From Owenia fusiformis (lineage: Eukaryota > Annelida > Polychaeta > Sabellida > Oweniidae), in NCBI GenBank assembly GCA_903813345.2, contig CAIIXF020000006.1:5878989-5942988 (forward strand): a stretch of DNA of 64,000 nt. The letters are read 5' to 3'. Shown piece by piece: positions 29,715 to 39,853 of the stretch (within the stretch, counting starts at the first letter, position 1; each line of letters begins with the position of its first letter). The position numbers and the translations under genes are program-made. The notes beneath the pieces were generated by a model, which worked only from the letters and a program-made list of their open reading frames with translations, was not told the DNA's origin and did not search any database.

Positions 29715-32700
29715 CTGAAAATACAAAAGTATTTTTTAAATATTTTTTCTTGAACATTAGATAACATACTACATCTAGTATAGCAGTAACAATGGAAGAT
29801 AAGCAAAAGTTATTAATAAATGAAAGTTTTAGAGCAAAATTATTATGCAACACCCAATTTGTGTACATACCAGACTGACCAAAAATAATTATGTTCAGCA
29901 TTCTTCAGTTTAGTGATTTTGATCAGGTTTTGCAGTTTACTTGAAATATATTTTCTATACTACCATTTATAGTAACAACTTTACTCAAAATTATTTATCT
30001 GAATAGGTTCAGTGTTCACAAATTGTAGCAACAACATTTTTAAAAGAAGCTGACTAAAGCAAATCTGCATGTTGAGAACATCCATTATCTTTCACAAGGA
30101 TTATTTCAAACCCAAGTTTACTTACTTCAGGAATTTCTACTTCTCCGTCATCAATCTCCTCAATAACAGTATGTGGGTCCTTGCCATCTACAGTACAGCC
30201 AACAGACTGGGCTGTGCCCAAGATCTCCTTGCAGGTTCCAGCGAGTGAACGAGCCAAACTGCGGGGACGCATGATTCTGGCGGTGTTGATGATGTCATCA
30301 AGAGTGATATTTCCACTGTGCTTTACTAAAGGCAAGATTCAAAATCATCTTAATTTTTAGAACATGAAATGTATCAAATAACTGAAATTCAATACTTAGA
30401 ACAGATTTTGAAATAGTGGTACTCTTCTTTTACCCTGCCTGGGTAACTGACATATTGACAAACATGTATTGTTTCATATATTGACATTAAGAAAAAATTT
30501 GAGTAAAACTATATTGTAGCAGGGCTCTCACCAGGAAATAATTAGGATCTGGTGGAAACATCTTCAGCATGACCATTCAATTGTGAATTCAGTCAAGTTT
30601 AGCCTGTGGAAACGATCATTATTTGCCAATAGGTTGTGATGGGAGCTAAATAGACTGGGGTGCAGCAGCACAGTCTAAAAGCCTAGCAAGAGCCCTGACT
30701 ACAGCCCATTTCACTGATTTATCGCGTCAGTAGAACCCCAAAAATAAAAAATCAGGAGACCATTGTCCAATTATATATGGAAAAGTATATTCATTTGTAC
30801 ATGATAGATGACATTTGTATTTTTCAGATTATTTAGTTTTTTGCGCAATAAGCCTATGCCCTCTTGTAATTTAAAGAATTCCAGCCATGTTAATCTTTTT
30901 GAAAATACTATGGCAGAAAAGCATCAAAATATAAGAGGCCACATACTTTATTAGCCAAACTAGAAGCAATCCAAGATAAACAAATATCATTTATGAACAA
31001 TAGAAATATATCTTTCCATACATTATTGCATAATGATCCTTTGATTTCTGGTTTTTTAAAGTTTTACTGACGCAATAAAACAGTGAAATGGGCTGTACCA
31101 TGTCTACTAGTATTCAAGTTATTATCTGGACTGATAGGTGAAAGGCTTCACTATATCCCTATCAAACTATATTGATAGGGAAATTAAATAGCCTGGGGAA
31201 ACTATTGTACTTTGTACATACCATGTTTCACCTTCTTTCTGTCCCTTGGGGGTTCTTTCAGGGCTTTGATGATGAGAGCAGAAGCACTTGGTACAACGCT
31301 GACCTTAGCCTGACGATTCTGGATAGTCAACTGTACTGTAATCTTGAGTCCCTTCCACTCTTGGGTTCCCTTGGCAATATCGTCACCAACCTTTTTGGGT
31401 GACAAACCGAGGGGACCAATCTTGGGAGCAAGTGATGAGGTAGCACCAACCTCTCCTCCTACGGCTCTCAAGTACACTGAATGTAGAATAGAAGAATAGA
31501 TAAAAGAAGAACAACAATTATAATTATAATAAAAAGATCAAGAGTTTTGACTTGCATTCAACAGTCCCAAAAATCGCAGATATATTATATAGGATTTTGG
31601 ATAGAACTTGTCCTGCTAGAGTCCCCATTCCTTCACCTATGCCTATAATCACATCCCTTCAGAAGTTTCTTCCAGAGGAGATAGGGGCATTATCAGCCAC
31701 GGGGCATTCCCGGACAAACCCTTGGTATCAGGTGAAAATCCGGGGCATTGTTAGACTTTTTACAATATATAGCACCACATCGATAATATAATGTGTCAAG
31801 TTTCAATAAAGAAACCCTACTGTATGTCCTCTAAGAGTTGATTGAACCTCTGCAATTGACTAATAAAAAGACTAGATTATCTAAATGCAACTCGTTGGCC
31901 AAGGGAAAAGTAATAGTAAGCCTTATATAGAAGAGACAGTCTCTTCTATATAGGCTACAGCTTACGATTACTTTTCCCTTGGCCTATGAATACTGTGTGA
32001 TGCAACTTACAAGTAAAAAATTCTTAACTAGAAAACTCAATATAAGCAAGTACCCAAGAACTTCTAGGTACAGCTGGAAAGTAACATTTTGGTAAAAAAT
32101 TGCTATACCTGCACATGTTATTTTCTGGTACAAAATAAAGTATGAAGGCATGTGTCAATTTCATTGCTTTTTTCAGGGAAGTATCAGAAAATTCTGATAT
32201 TTCATTACCTTCTTCTAAGGCCACTGTATCGTGGCCTTCCAGTTAAGATATATTCCTGCATGAACAACTGGTCATGTCGTAATCATAAAATTTGAAATCC
32301 TATGTCCGCCATTTTTCCACATCACAATTTGAATTGCGAGTTTTGGTCTTATTATCTCACCAAAAATTCCAAAACACAAACAAAGTGATCAGTGTATTAG
32401 TTCACATCTTCTGGATCGCTATCTTAGAATTTACAGCCAGTTACTAATGTCAGACGTTAACGACATTTCGTCCAGTTTTCATGTCATATCTCATCAAGGA
32501 GCCGAGCAGGGTCCGTTTTGATTAATGATTTATTTATCTGGCGATTTTTAAAATATTCAATATATTTATGACATGGCAGCCAGGTTTTTTCAAATGGAGT
32601 TCACAGTATTCCAGATGAAATCCCCTCTAAAAGTATTGGCTAGAGACTCGAGTACACAGTCAGAGAGAATGTTTCTGGCGAAAGGAGCTTCTGGGATTTT

Positions 32701-33718
32701 AAATTTATGAAGTTGGGAAACCGGAAGGGCTTACCTTTTTTAATTCCCGAATCTCACCGAATCTCTCCGAAATTAGCTCATCTTGGTGACTGTAAATTGC
32801 ACAGCTGTATTCAATGGAGTCTTGTCATATTCAATCAGCCTCAATTTTAAAGTGTATATTTTATTTTCAACGTGATTTCATCGTTTTTTTGTCGACTGGT
32901 AAGAATATGCTGGGCAAATGGCAAGATGGATGACTTTTGACCTGACCTACACCGATGGCGGTGACGTCATCAATTTTATCTATACAAATTCTATTTGGTC
33001 ATGTGACCTTGTGCCAGAAGTCCGACTTTTTGGTCAGTCGACCTGTTCAAAGTATATTTAGTAATAATTATCGCTTTTCAGAATAATTTAGGAAACAATA
33101 TTTTCTATCTACGTCGATTATAAAGCATCTAAGGTACGTAAATTTATATGAACAACTGAGTCAATAGGGATAAATAGCCCAACGAGAGTCGGCGGTCTTA
33201 AAAAATACTTGGATCTGGATGCCAGTCCTGGTATAGATATAGTTCCAGGGCAGTTCGAAGAACGTATTAGATGTCCGTGCTCGAGTAAATATTTCACACT
33301 TTCTATTTTTCCAAATTTTCTTTTAAAGTTTCTAGACAACACAGGAGCTATCATTGACCTGTTTCCAGGTTTACTAAAAGTAGACAGTGTACTATTTCCT
33401 GAAAAAAGCAAGGAAATACACACATGCCTTCATACTTAATTTTGTACCAGAAAATAACATCTGACATTGCAGGTATAGCAAAATGTTACTTTCCAGCTGA
33501 GACTTATTGTATTACCTTATTATTTTTCTTAATACTATGTGATTAAATGTGAAGTAACTGTCAGTGTATACGTTGAGACCCTACCATCCTACCCCGAACC
33601 ATTAATTTTCCAAAGCAACCAGGATCCCATTTCAACATGTTTATTTTACTGCTCTAATTACGATGTGAAAATTATACTTACCGATCTTGATTTCATTGGG
33701 ATCAAATTTGGGAGGCAT
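29709..33718 (-). CDS. RPL12: Cytosolic ribosomal protein L12 (uL11), 4 exons, 165 aa
   Basis: A component of the large-subunit stalk base, where it binds 28S rRNA and helps place translation factors. Exons on the minus strand: 33718-33682, 31476-31222, 30325-30126, 29714-29709. Phases agree (1,1,0), and the total of 165 aa equals human RPL12. Seen: [11 protein letters not shown] at the start, [20 protein letters not shown] (residues 19-38, the conserved rRNA-binding uL11 segment), [27 protein letters not shown] and [16 protein letters not shown]. The last exon supplies only one glutamate codon and TAA. Introns are 2205, 896 and 411 bp and contain two TIR elements. Intact and clearly functional. 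Confidence 0.96.
30126..30325 (-). CDS. RPL12: RPL12 exon 3 (residues 98-164)
   Basis: Acceptor TTGCCTTTAG before 30325 and donor GTAAGT at 30125. Encodes the rRNA-binding C-terminal domain ([12 protein letters not shown] to EVEIPE). Translation past the donor gives a false extension that is not part of the protein. Confidence 0.95.
30700..31097. mobile_element. TIR element TACAGCCCATTTCACTG...GGGCTGTA in RPL12 intron 2
   Basis: Inverted ends of about 32 bp: ACAGCCCATTTCACTGATTT at 30701 and the complement of 31065-31096, both continuing to GCGTCAGTA with two or three mismatches. TA borders on both sides fit a Tc1/mariner-like non-autonomous element of about 400 bp. No coding frame. Confidence 0.75.
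31222..31476 (-). CDS. RPL12: RPL12 exon 2 (residues 13-98)
   Basis: Acceptor TCTACATTCAG before 31476 and donor GTATGT at 31221. Encodes the whole N-terminal uL11 domain ([12 protein letters not shown] to RDRKKVKH). Confidence 0.96.
31897..31984. repeat. 88-bp hairpin in RPL12 intron 1
   Basis: GGCCAAGGGAAAAGTAAT at 31897 pairs with ATTACTTTTCCCTTGGCC ending at 31984. An inner stem, TATATAGAAGAGAC against GTCTCTTCTATATA, adds a nested arm. ATGCAACT occurs near both flanks. Confidence 0.8.
32071..33499. mobile_element. 1.43-kb element with ~110-bp inverted ends in RPL12 intron 1
   Basis: The left arm, 32071-32185, starts CAGCTGGAAAGTAACATTTT. The right arm, 33393-33499, is its imperfect complement, including TGTTATTTTCTGGTACAAAA, GTATGAAGGCATGTGT and TTGCTTTTTTCAGG. 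The interior (about 1.2 kb) has open frames on both strands at 33118-33439 without a recognisable transposase. GGCCACTGTATCGTGGCC lies just inside the left arm. Non-autonomous or decayed DNA element. Confidence 0.75.
33682..33718 (-). CDS. RPL12: RPL12 exon 1 (residues 1-12, start codon)
   Basis: ATG at 33718 in the context AGAAAAATGCC. Encodes [12 protein letters not shown] and one further base before the donor GTAAGT (33681 downward). The first 12 residues match the family exactly in character and length. Confidence 0.93.
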
Positions 33719-33828
33719 TTTTCTTTGATTTGAAGTAGTATAAAACTAATATAGAACGGTATTGGTGTTGGATGAGTCTTGATAGACACTACCAAAATTG
33801 TTGCACCAGACCGTCAATGGAGGTAAGG

Positions 33829-33853
33829 TAAAAAGGAAGTAGAAAGGAGAAAA
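33829..33853 (-). promoter_or_regulatory. RPL12: Candidate TOP-like pyrimidine tract, RPL12 transcription start
   Basis: On the minus strand the sequence reads TTTTCTCCTTTCTACTTCCT and a few more pyrimidines, 110-135 bases before the ATG. Animal ribosomal protein mRNAs normally begin with C in such a 5' terminal oligopyrimidine tract, which gives mTOR-dependent translation. The tract is seen; its use as the start site is inferred. Confidence 0.35.
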
Positions 33854-34061
33854 TAGGTCAAAACAATGCGCAAAAATAGTTCCATCGATCGTTATTAATT
33901 GTTCTTGTTTATGGTAGCCAAATCAAAAAAATGATAAGATTTGATATCTCAAAGTGTTTCTCATGGTATATGATTATTTTGAAGATATATACATACCATT
34001 CAATATAATGCAAGATGATGTTTATTTTATCGCGTAAACATTTCCGCTGTTACGTGGCACT

Positions 34062-34072
34062 TCCGGGTTGCT
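34062..34072 (-). promoter_or_regulatory. RPL12: ETS/GABP-type motif upstream of RPL12
   Basis: CCCGGAAGTGC on the minus strand, with ACGT next to it, about 350 bases before the RPL12 ATG. ETS-type CCGGAAGT sites are common in housekeeping and ribosomal-protein promoters. One isolated match, so only suggestive. Confidence 0.35.
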
Positions 34073-34442
34073 GAAATTTGGAGGTTTGTTTGAATTTTTC
34101 TAATTTTAACAAGTTTTCTCTTCATTCATGAGAGTCTGTGTGTAAATCTGATGTAAATAGATTTTATTATGTAGTTCCCAATGTTTATTCATTAAAACTG
34201 AAATGGCGGTATTTGTGCAGTCACAATCATGTAAATACAAATTCGACTCTTCGCCCAAAGACAACCTGCAACACAACAGCAAATATTCAATACTTGAATT
34301 ATTAGCCTATATTCTGGCTTACTTACAATATAATTGTTCTGTATGTAAATGAAATACTGAAATCAGGTGTTCACTTTATATCCCATAATGTTTCCTACAT
34401 CACTGGCCTCATTGATGGGCCACACCGATCCTGAAGTGTGAT
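34073..34442. other. Intergenic stretch upstream of RPL12
   Basis: AT-rich, with no gene or further regulatory signal that I can support. Confidence 0.4.
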
Positions 34443-36113
34443 CTGCCCTTTGAATTCGTTTGACTTCACTTCTTATAAGAGAGCTTCGTCTTCACTCTTT
34501 CAGTGTACAATAAATCACTGAGCAAATCAGACTAAGTTGTCGAAATATGGACGACCCTCTATATATGGTCATTTCCTCTGATGTCATCAGATATAGTTAA
34601 TTTCATTAATGAGCATGGATTTAGCACAAGATTCTTCCAGTTTACTGACTGGTTGAGAAAAGGTCATTTTTAAATGTTAAGGTTTTAAATTATATTCTAT
34701 TCAAATTCTATCACTGTTAAATTATATATCTGCTATATATGGACTTATTAGCCTCTTGCAGATTATTGACATAGACATACATGTAGGAGTAATAGGTTTT
34801 GATTGATTTATGACTCGGGCTGTCACAGGTATAGGTCAACCCAACCGGGGCGGTGCTGCTGAACTGTAAAATAGGCAGAGGGCAGTTTATAACTAGACTG
34901 CATGCGCGTACAAATGTGATTGGGAAGAACCTTGAAACAGTTAATTATTATTTTTAAAAGAATCTATCTCTTAATGAGACTCCATAAGAATGTAGGACTT
35001 TGTCCTATTAATAGAGTGCATATGTAATATGTTAGTCAAGGATTACCCTGCGCGGAGACTACAACAGAGTCTAGTTATAAACTACCCTCTGCCTAATAAA
35101 GACCTTATTACAGTTTAGTAGTCCTGTGCCCTTGTCCTATGCCTATGACAGTCTCGCTCATAAATCATTTCAAACCTACCACGCTGATCTTTTCTCAACC
35201 AATCAGCAAGCTGGAACATTCTAAATGTGTGCTCATTAACTAAGCTCTTCAACATTTAAAAAGTTACTCGACTTTTTTGCAAAAAAACTTCCAAAAAGTA
35301 ACAGTCGCATGAATTCACATTGTCGTACTTATAAAACGATCCACTGCCTAACTTATGCACCATCAAACTCGGTAATATTGTACACGTAACTATTAATAAT
35401 GGTATATTCCCATAGAAAACTGGGCTTGCTTTTCAACATTACATGCGAAAATTCTCTATGGAGCTTTTGTTTTTCTGACGTAATTGCTTCTTAGAAATTG
35501 GTCACGTCACGGTTCAGTTCATCTTATTTTGAAAGGGGTGTCATCTATTTAGAATATTTATTTTCATCTTGTCCAGTCCTATATACAACCTGCCCTTATC
35601 TTTTTTGCTCGTAAAACTGCATAGTAATGTTGAAATTTTGGAATAGATTCTCTGAGAGTGGCGACATGTCTTCATCTTTACCATCTTGCGTTTGACACAC
35701 CTCGTTTTGGGCGAGTCCAAGTAAACCATACATCCGGGTGATTAGAAAAGGGACTTTTTCAAAAAAAATCGAGCGGCAACAAAGATACTTCTGGTCAAAC
35801 TGAGTTTATGACAAAACTTAGGAAAGAATCAATAAAAGGTAAGTGGTAAACATTAGGCGAATGCCAAAAATTAAGCATAGGGCCAATTTGAAACTTCAGA
35901 ATGCTTTCTGTGATTCAAAATCACAAAAAAGTCAAGTAACTTTTTAAATGTCGAAGAGCTTATGCAACTATGCGATGACGTCAGAAGATATTACCACATT
36001 TAGAAAGTTGTCTATATCTCAACGATGAAGAGTTCAGAGATTTATTGTAAACTGAAAAAGTGAAGATGAAGCTCTCTTTTAAGAAGCAAAGTCAAATGAA
36101 TGCAAAGGGTAGT
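34443..36113. mobile_element. Inverted-repeat element with ~200-bp arms (TACCCT family), carrying a nested element
   Basis: The right arm, 35918-36113, ends GAATGCAAAGGGTA. The left arm is 34443-34605 and resumes at 35240-35283. The two arms are complementary through CTTTGAATTCGTTTGACTTC, GAGAGCTTCGTCTTCACT, ACAATAAATC and, after the interruption, AAGCTCTTCAACATTTAAAA. When the nested element at 34606-35239 is taken out, the left arm reads on continuously against the right arm. The remaining element is about 1.04 kb with no coding frame. Its ends match the short copies at 3882, 7717 and 27933. Confidence 0.8.
34606..35239. mobile_element. Nested foldback element, TTAATGAGCA...TGCTCATTAA
   Basis: Inserted in the left arm of the larger element. 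10-bp perfect inverted ends at 34606-34615 and 35230-35239, with homology continuing through the ACTGGTTGAGAAAAGGTCA segment on the left against the complement of 35190-35215. A second matched block pairs 34795-34925 (with AGGCAGAGGGCAGTTTATAA) and 35044-35185 (with TTATAAACTACCCTCTGCCT). 34669-34794 is present only in the left arm. The inner blocks carry the same CAGAGTCTAG end module as the TACCCT family, so the element is itself compound. Non-coding. Confidence 0.75.
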
Positions 36114-36539
36114 CTTGGATCAACCTTAACCCTCATTTAGATTTGAAATGGCTTCTGCATTGTCTTATATTTGTCCGATATTATCTTCAGGTGCATATTA
36201 CCCTCTACGTAGTCTAGATATTTCAGTATTGCATGAAGAGTGCATAAATATACATTATAAGTTGAGCATTAATAACTGAGAGAGTTAATGAGTTAATTCT
36301 TAATAGTGACACTGGGGTTCATTAGGTTAATATTAGGCATGTCATAGTTTATCAAAGCTTCCTGTATGGAGCATCCCCTTAAGGTGTCACTGGAGGTTCT
36401 TGACAGTGAAAATGCATGATCCAAAATCTCCAAGAAAAGTTAGGTGGGCTTTAATTTGAAGTGTTCAATAAAAGGGTGTTCAGACAACATCAAGATTCAC
36501 AAAGAAAATACTTGTTAAGTGAAAAACATACCCTCAGGT
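36114..36539. other. Intergenic stretch
   Basis: Nothing recognised. Confidence 0.4.
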
Positions 36540-38081
36540 ACCGTATAATATCAAAGGTCTAAATTTACTCTATATGTGGTTCAGTCAGGAAGGTCTGACC
36601 ATTAAAAACTATGAAAATCTGCTTTGAAGAGATTTTGTTCTGCTGTCCCTTTCAGCATTTTTTGCTTGAGCTGTAATATTCATAGATTTTTGACTAAACT
36701 AAAAGTTCCAAATTCCAAAGGCATGTTCCAAAATCTATTCTCTTCGTCACCAGTTTTAATGTTCAGTATAGCTGAGTTCATGACCATAGAACACAACAAA
36801 ATATTGTTGGAGATTGTGCATGTTTTGCTGAAAAGTAAACAAATCTGCAAGATTTTTTTAAGGAATTTGATTACAATATGGTAAAATATCTCAATTATAG
36901 TCTGAACTTTTTTCAACTGCTGCACTTCAAAGGTAGAAGTGTTCGCGTGTGCCAAAGATAAAGTTCATTATAAATCATGCAATCATGGTCTTATGTGACC
37001 TGTTATAAATACTTTAATGTGAGATTATCATATATTACAAAATAGGTGGCTAAATAACTCCTTTTCAAAGTACCCAATGATTCTTACTGAAAAATAATTT
37101 AAAAATACATTGAAATGTGATATAGCCACACATTTTTGCTCGACAGCCATAAATCTTGTGCCTACATTGGGGCAAGACATCTGATAGTGTTTATAGCTTT
37201 AAATTGCAAAATTGCCAGTAAACAATATTAGAGACATTGAGTTATAGTTCTGTTGCAACTGCAATAAATCTATAAATAATAGTATAATAAAAGGTGTTTG
37301 CTGATAGATTATTCAATGCACATACAGTCAAACCTGTATTCAAGAACACTCCTAAAATCTGATAACACCTCTTAATGTGAACACATGTTCCCAGTTTGCT
37401 CTCACCTAATATTAAAAAAAACTTGAAATGTGAACACCTGTTATCCGAACACTTTTGACTGATCCCAATGGTATTCAGATTAGACAGGTTTTATTGTACA
37501 ATTCATTGTTATCTTACCATAGGGATAATAACTAGAAATACTGGCCATCCTTAATATGATTTACAACAGTAGTAATACATTTTGCCAATTTATCCTTCCA
37601 AAATAGCATCTGCTGCTCACATGGAAAATCTCAATTTTACTTGATTCTTTCTTTAATTAATTATTATATGGCTCCATTATTAGCAAACCTCTTAGTAAAA
37701 GAATCATTTGCACCCCAAAAAACATTGGCATATGTGAATTTTGCACCCACTTGAGAAAAAGTCCTATGGAGAACACTGGGATATAGAAATATTGACATTC
37801 AGCATCAAATGGGTAGGATTTGACAATTATGGACATTTTTATTTCAATGGCTCATTAGCTTAAAGGCACACTATACTTAATTTAGAAGAAAACATAAAAA
37901 AAATAATCATTGAAACATGTTACTCACACTTGCTCAAATATGACACAAAGTTTGGTTTGCTTTAATATTGAACCAAGAAAAAAATAACTCATATAGGAAA
38001 AAGCATTTGAAGTTCAGAGATCATTAGACATGCATGCACATGTTAAACAAAGTGCATGTTTTCAATTACAATTGATTTAAA
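36540..38081 (+). repeat. 1.54-kb direct repeat, copy 1
   Basis: From ACCGTATAATATCAAAGGTC to CAATTACAATTGATTTAAA. The same sequence recurs at 38230-39771 with a constant offset of 1690 bp. I found no difference between the copies in the segments compared, including the open frames on both strands. The content is non-coding and includes a small TIR element at 37325-37496. The 86- and 91-codon frames in it have no family features. Confidence 0.95.
37325..37496. mobile_element. Short pogo-like TIR element in repeat copy 1
   Basis: Starts CAGTCAAACCTGTATTCAAG and ends ATTAGACAGGTTTTATTG, with TA on both sides. The same type of ends as the larger element at 39854-41120; 172 bp, non-coding. TA duplication and CAGTxAAACCTG ends are typical of pogo/Tigger-like elements. 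Confidence 0.7.
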
Positions 38082-38229
38082 CCCCCCAGTTGGCACCCAG
38101 TTGGCATCTGCACTTCAACTTCTGATTTAAAGAATGAGTGAAGTAAGCACCTACACTGAGATATTGTGAGCGTAGCGAGTGCTGATTTTTTTAGACTTGA
38201 AATCTTGCACCCAGTTGAAAATTTTAAAA
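38082..38229. other. 148-bp unique spacer between the two repeat copies
   Basis: Contains TTGGCACCCAGTTGGCA and CTTGCACCCAGTTGAAA near its two ends, echoing TTTTGCACCCACTTGAGAAA inside the repeat copies. This could mark the breakpoint homology of the duplication. Confidence 0.6.
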
Positions 38230-39771
38230 ACCGTATAATATCAAAGGTCTAAATTTACTCTATATGTGGTTCAGTCAGGAAGGTCTGACCATTAAAAACT
38301 ATGAAAATCTGCTTTGAAGAGATTTTGTTCTGCTGTCCCTTTCAGCATTTTTTGCTTGAGCTGTAATATTCATAGATTTTTGACTAAACTAAAAGTTCCA
38401 AATTCCAAAGGCATGTTCCAAAATCTATTCTCTTCGTCACCAGTTTTAATGTTCAGTATAGCTGAGTTCATGACCATAGAACACAACAAAATATTGTTGG
38501 AGATTGTGCATGTTTTGCTGAAAAGTAAACAAATCTGCAAGATTTTTTTAAGGAATTTGATTACAATATGGTAAAATATCTCAATTATAGTCTGAACTTT
38601 TTTCAACTGCTGCACTTCAAAGGTAGAAGTGTTCGCGTGTGCCAAAGATAAAGTTCATTATAAATCATGCAATCATGGTCTTATGTGACCTGTTATAAAT
38701 ACTTTAATGTGAGATTATCATATATTACAAAATAGGTGGCTAAATAACTCCTTTTCAAAGTACCCAATGATTCTTACTGAAAAATAATTTAAAAATACAT
38801 TGAAATGTGATATAGCCACACATTTTTGCTCGACAGCCATAAATCTTGTGCCTACATTGGGGCAAGACATCTGATAGTGTTTATAGCTTTAAATTGCAAA
38901 ATTGCCAGTAAACAATATTAGAGACATTGAGTTATAGTTCTGTTGCAACTGCAATAAATCTATAAATAATAGTATAATAAAAGGTGTTTGCTGATAGATT
39001 ATTCAATGCACATACAGTCAAACCTGTATTCAAGAACACTCCTAAAATCTGATAACACCTCTTAATGTGAACACATGTTCCCAGTTTGCTCTCACCTAAT
39101 ATTAAAAAAAACTTGAAATGTGAACACCTGTTATCCGAACACTTTTGACTGATCCCAATGGTATTCAGATTAGACAGGTTTTATTGTACAATTCATTGTT
39201 ATCTTACCATAGGGATAATAACTAGAAATACTGGCCATCCTTAATATGATTTACAACAGTAGTAATACATTTTGCCAATTTATCCTTCCAAAATAGCATC
39301 TGCTGCTCACATGGAAAATCTCAATTTTACTTGATTCTTTCTTTAATTAATTATTATATGGCTCCATTATTAGCAAACCTCTTAGTAAAAGAATCATTTG
39401 CACCCCAAAAAACATTGGCATATGTGAATTTTGCACCCACTTGAGAAAAAGTCCTATGGAGAACACTGGGATATAGAAATATTGACATTCAGCATCAAAT
39501 GGGTAGGATTTGACAATTATGGACATTTTTATTTCAATGGCTCATTAGCTTAAAGGCACACTATACTTAATTTAGAAGAAAACATAAAAAAAATAATCAT
39601 TGAAACATGTTACTCACACTTGCTCAAATATGACACAAAGTTTGGTTTGCTTTAATATTGAACCAAGAAAAAAATAACTCATATAGGAAAAAGCATTTGA
39701 AGTTCAGAGATCATTAGACATGCATGCACATGTTAAACAAAGTGCATGTTTTCAATTACAATTGATTTAAA
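38230..39771 (+). repeat. 1.54-kb direct repeat, copy 2
   Basis: Second copy of 36540-38081. It ends at the same TTGATTTAAA, after which the two flanks differ (AGATGGCGA here, CCCCCCAGT in copy 1). Near-perfect identity of non-coding DNA means either a very recent duplication or an artefact from joining two haplotypes. Confidence 0.95.
39015..39186. mobile_element. Short pogo-like TIR element in repeat copy 2
   Basis: Identical duplicate of 37325-37496 carried inside the second 1.54-kb copy; not an independent insertion. Confidence 0.7.
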
Positions 39772-39853
39772 AGATGGCGACACTTCTATAAAAATGAATC
39801 ATGTAATACAAACAACTTCGCCATCTTTCAATGACATTGATAAAAACTTGATA

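Noticed and set aside
33118-33439. Overlapping open frames on both strands in RPL12 intron 1
   Set aside because: Inside a TIR element but without a DDE motif, DNA-binding domain or other transposase sign.
36624-38645. 86- and 91-codon frames present twice
   Set aside because: They are identical because of the 1.54-kb duplication, overlap each other on opposite strands and lack any domain.
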